NCBI GenBank assembly: GCA_965220695.1 | Contig: OZ244838.1 | Coordinates: forward strand, 5,270,001 to 5,334,000 | Direction: 5' to 3' | Length of the DNA: 64,000 nt | DNA from: UBA9620 sp965220695 | Lineage (GTDB): Bacteria; Acidobacteriota; Vicinamibacteria; Vicinamibacterales; UBA8438 | Shown here: positions 61,961-64,000 of the stretch, in pieces | Layout of the letters: each line of letters starts with the position of its first letter | Numbering within the stretch: position 1 is the stretch's first letter | Notes under the pieces: generated by a model | The model's database searches: none | What the model was told of the DNA's origin: nothing | What the model saw: only the letters and a program-made list of their open reading frames with translations | Program-made: the position numbers and the translations under genes

Positions 61961-62009
61961 CAGGTGATCGGTTTCCGTCGGAACGGGTGATCGATTTCGC
62001 CGGAATGCG
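61961..62009. repeat. two tandem units resembling an IS21-type end
   Basis: Two 23-26-bp copies of GGTGATCG.TTTC(C/G)(G/C)(T/C)CGGAA in tandem, the second ending CCGGAATGCG, the inverse of the first bases of the 55891 repeats. Likely another solo IS end beside the integrase remnant. Confidence 0.4.
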
Positions 62010-62034
62010 ATGGGATTGCCCGCGGTCCACGCGA

Positions 62035-62823
62035 TCAGCGGCTCCCAATCTGACCCGGCGCATCCGGCAGAAACAGCTTCCTTACGACGGTCGGCGCCCG
62101 ATCACCGCGTCCGTCGTTGTGCAGACAGGCGGCCCAGGAATCGAGATATTCGGAGAATGTTCGATCCATGCGTGCGTCCCAATGGTTCAGCCAGCCGCAA
62201 TCGCCCCACAGGGACGGCTCGTCACGAAACCGGTCCAGCAAGGCAACGGCCACCACGGCGTTGAGTTCGCGCCTGAGGGAGTTCGCTTCCATGGCTTCGA
62301 TATTCGCGTCCAGCCAGCGCGCAAGATCGCGGCCGGGGGGTAAACGGTGCTTCTCCTCTATCCGCTCGGCATAGGTCGCGTGGTGCGGCGCGAATCCGGA
62401 CGCTCCGAGAATATCGGGCGGATGCCCGGCCCAGCCTTGCGCAAGCCGATGCAGAACGAAGAGGGAGGCCATCTCGCACAAACTTTCCTCAAACCACTTG
62501 TGCCTGTGCTCCTTGTAACGATCGAAGTGGGTCATCACGTGACACAGTTCGTGTGAGAACTGGTAGACGTACTGGCACCAGTGGGTATCGCGCGCATTGA
62601 CTCGGATCTCGTATGGCCGACGGTCAAAGAACACACGAGGGTCCTGGCTCCACCAGGCGACGCGAATGGAAGCGTCCGGAGGTCTTCCGAACGCGTCCAG
62701 CAGTTCCTTGCGTGCGGAGTTCAGAACCTCGCGCACCGATCTGAGACTTGCTGCATTCCAGTTGCCGTTTTCCACGGTCAAATCCGGCACTGTTTCCTGG
62801 TCCCTGGCTGCCGCTACCGTCAC
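62035..62823 (-). CDS. HExxH zinc-protease-like protein
   Basis: 262 residues from GTG at 62821-62823, whose G is shared with the TAG stop of the ATPase gene; GGGAGAAG lies just upstream. The active site is YQFSHELCHVMTHFDRYKEH (HELCH), followed by KWFEESLCEMASLF, giving the third ligand Glu of a gluzincin. RVFFDRRPYEIRVNARDTHW precedes it. No signal peptide, so cytoplasmic. The C-terminal half is Trp/Asp-rich and unfamiliar. Coupling to the ATPase suggests a two-component toxin or defence module; inferred only. Confidence 0.72.
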   Translation of the reverse strand: MTVAAARDQETVPDLTVENGNWNAASLRSVREVLNSARKELLDAFGRPPDASIRVAWWSQDPRVFFDRRPYEIRVNARDTHWCQYVYQFSHELCHVMTHFDRYKEHRHKWFEESLCEMASLFVLHRLAQGWAGHPPDILGASGFAPHHATYAERIEEKHRLPPGRDLARWLDANIEAMEANSLRRELNAVVAVALLDRFRDEPSLWGDCGWLNHWDARMDRTFSEYLDSWAACLHNDGRGDRAPTVVRKLFLPDAPGQIGSR

Positions 62824-64000
62824 TATTCTTCTCCCACGATCTTGGGCGATGCCGCCAGTTGTCCTCTTGGGCCTCGGGCCTCGTCGTGAAGCATGCGCCG
62901 GAAGTCGGTCAGATCCCGGCAGAGCCAATCGCCGGCTTCGAGCCTTGCACGCTGTTCCCCGGAGAACCGGGGAGAAAAAAGCGCGAGTTCTTGCCGCCAC
63001 CCCGCGAAGCGTCTTCCCGTCGATGTCGACAGGAACCGGCTCACATGTTGACTGAAAGCACGTAGCGACTTCGGATCGTGTCTGTCGGCGGTCCGCTTGC
63101 ACGATCCGAAGCGCACGCGTCGATCCTCTTCATTCCACGCGATGAGGTCGATCTCCATCGCCGCCGGGTTGCTCCGTGGCCTGTTCCAAAAGCCCCGAAC
63201 CCGGTCTGTCAACGGAAAATCCCCGTCATCCGTGCGGGATGCTTCCTCGCTCGCGGCCCGCATCATGCGCTCGAAAGCGTGTCCTTCCATGGTGCGAAGC
63301 CTCGGCAGGAAGCGTTTCGCTACTTCGGAAGCGGGCAAAATCCGCGCGGCTTGGCAGGCGGGCTGAATCGCCGCGAGCCATGCGGAAAGGAACGGGTCGG
63401 AAACGATGTACCGCGCACCTCTTGAAGACTCGCCGGCAAACACCGGAAGCTCTTTTTCAACCAGCCGCAAATCTCGTGTCAGGGTCTTCAGGTAAGGTCC
63501 CAGGCTCGTCAACTCCGGAAGGGCCTCACGCAATTCGGCGTGAGTGCAACTCCTTCGCTCTGCAAGCGTACGAAGGATGGCAAGATAGGTACGGCGCAAT
63601 TCGTGCCCCAGCAGGTGCTCTCCCTCTTCACGCAGGGGGGCGTCGGAGCGCAGGAAGAGCCTCTCGCACAACTCCGTTGCCCATTCCTCCCATTCGGGAA
63701 TGAGGTCGAGACCGTCCGTTTCGGCGAAGTGACGCCAGTATTTGGGCACGCCGCCGAACAGGGTCCACAGGGTGAGACAACGCATCGGTTCGCGCGCCCC
63801 GTGGTTCTCGCAGACATCGAAGACCGTGCCGAGGTTCCAGGGGTCGAGCGACATTCGGAATGTCGTCCGTCCGAAGAGCGGCGCCTTGCGGTCTTCGAGC
63901 AAGGCTTCCATTTCCGTTTGGACCGAGCCGACCACAATCAGCCCACCCACCGGACCCTGCTTGTTCTGGAGCCGGTCGACCTGTGCCTGGAGCAGAGACG
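62823..64000 (-). CDS. P-loop ATPase of the archaeal-ATPase/DUF234 type (5' end outside window)
   Basis: At least 391 residues; the open frame runs off the right edge with no start in view (LLQAQVDRLQNKQGPVGGLI), so the Walker motifs lie outside. Visible parts: VVGSVQTEMEALLEDRKAPL, FGRTTFRMSLDPWN (post-ATPase segment), CLTLWTLFGGVPKYWRHFAE, winged helix ELRRTYLAILRTLAE, and a C-terminal nuclease-like domain AMEIDLIAWNEEDRRVRFGS CK (DUF234: ExD...SCK). These ATPases are frequent in archaea and bacterial islands; function not settled. Overlaps the protease gene by one base. Confidence 0.8.
   Translation of the reverse strand, partial: SLLQAQVDRLQNKQGPVGGLIVVGSVQTEMEALLEDRKAPLFGRTTFRMSLDPWNLGTVFDVCENHGAREPMRCLTLWTLFGGVPKYWRHFAETDGLDLIPEWEEWATELCERLFLRSDAPLREEGEHLLGHELRRTYLAILRTLAERRSCTHAELREALPELTSLGPYLKTLTRDLRLVEKELPVFAGESSRGARYIVSDPFLSAWLAAIQPACQAARILPASEVAKRFLPRLRTMEGHAFERMMRAASEEASRTDDGDFPLTDRVRGFWNRPRSNPAAMEIDLIAWNEEDRRVRFGSCKRTADRHDPKSLRAFSQHVSRFLSTSTGRRFAGWRQELALFSPRFSGEQRARLEAGDWLCRDLTDFRRMLHDEARGPRGQLAASPKIVGEE

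Overview
This window looks like chromosomal DNA of a high-GC, Gram-negative, aerobic member of the Acidobacteriota, most likely Vicinamibacteria-like. This is inferred from family composition, not from a marker gene. It carries an acidobacterial-type ADOP permease with a PadR regulator read just ahead of it, an ECF sigma factor overlapping a membrane Ser/Thr kinase, and many secreted PQQ quinoproteins with c-type cytochromes. No rRNA or tRNA gene was recognised.

Region 1 (26-27697) is a metabolic region. Four predicted exported quinoprotein dehydrogenases (2640, 10594, 14037, 23548), three exported haem c proteins (26, 22709, 25279), a secreted esterase, a secreted VOC protein and a Tat-exported Gfo/Idh/MocA oxidoreductase suggest periplasmic oxidation of alcohols or sugars feeding electrons to cytochrome c. 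Housekeeping and regulatory genes lie between them: a divergent pyrF, an RsmJ-like methyltransferase, the sigma/kinase pair, HigBA, PadR/ADOP and a CaiB-type CoA enzyme.

Region 2 (27953-46134) is a type I-E CRISPR-Cas locus broken up by mobile DNA. The order is cas3, cas8e, cas11, cas7e, cas5e, cas6e, cas1, cas2, leader, array. The interference genes are intact. cas1 is split by a 2.95-kb IS1634-family element that itself holds an ORF-less group II intron right beside its left terminal repeat. The array (33 + 12 + 2 repeats, 61-bp period) is cut by a complete IS21-family element inside one spacer, and again by a segment with a decayed IS1380-type transposase and a small membrane protein gene. 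The system looks able to interfere but unable to acquire spacers by itself.

Region 3 (46471-64000) is an accessory island. It holds an AAA ATPase gene broken by a miniature inverted-repeat element, a fused three-part gene ahead of a nucleotidyltransferase, a Phd/VapC pair with a frameshifted toxin, an XRE regulator with a perfect palindromic operator, two DUF4268-type nuclease-like genes around an AlbA_2/TPR protein, AbiEi/AbiEii, an HNH nuclease plus a remnant of a second copy, a frameshifted Uma2 gene, integrase and IS-end remnants, and a zinc-protease gene coupled to an ATPase that runs off the right edge. The density of toxin-antitoxin genes, nucleases, ATPases and decayed mobile DNA fits a defence/mobility island next to the CRISPR locus.
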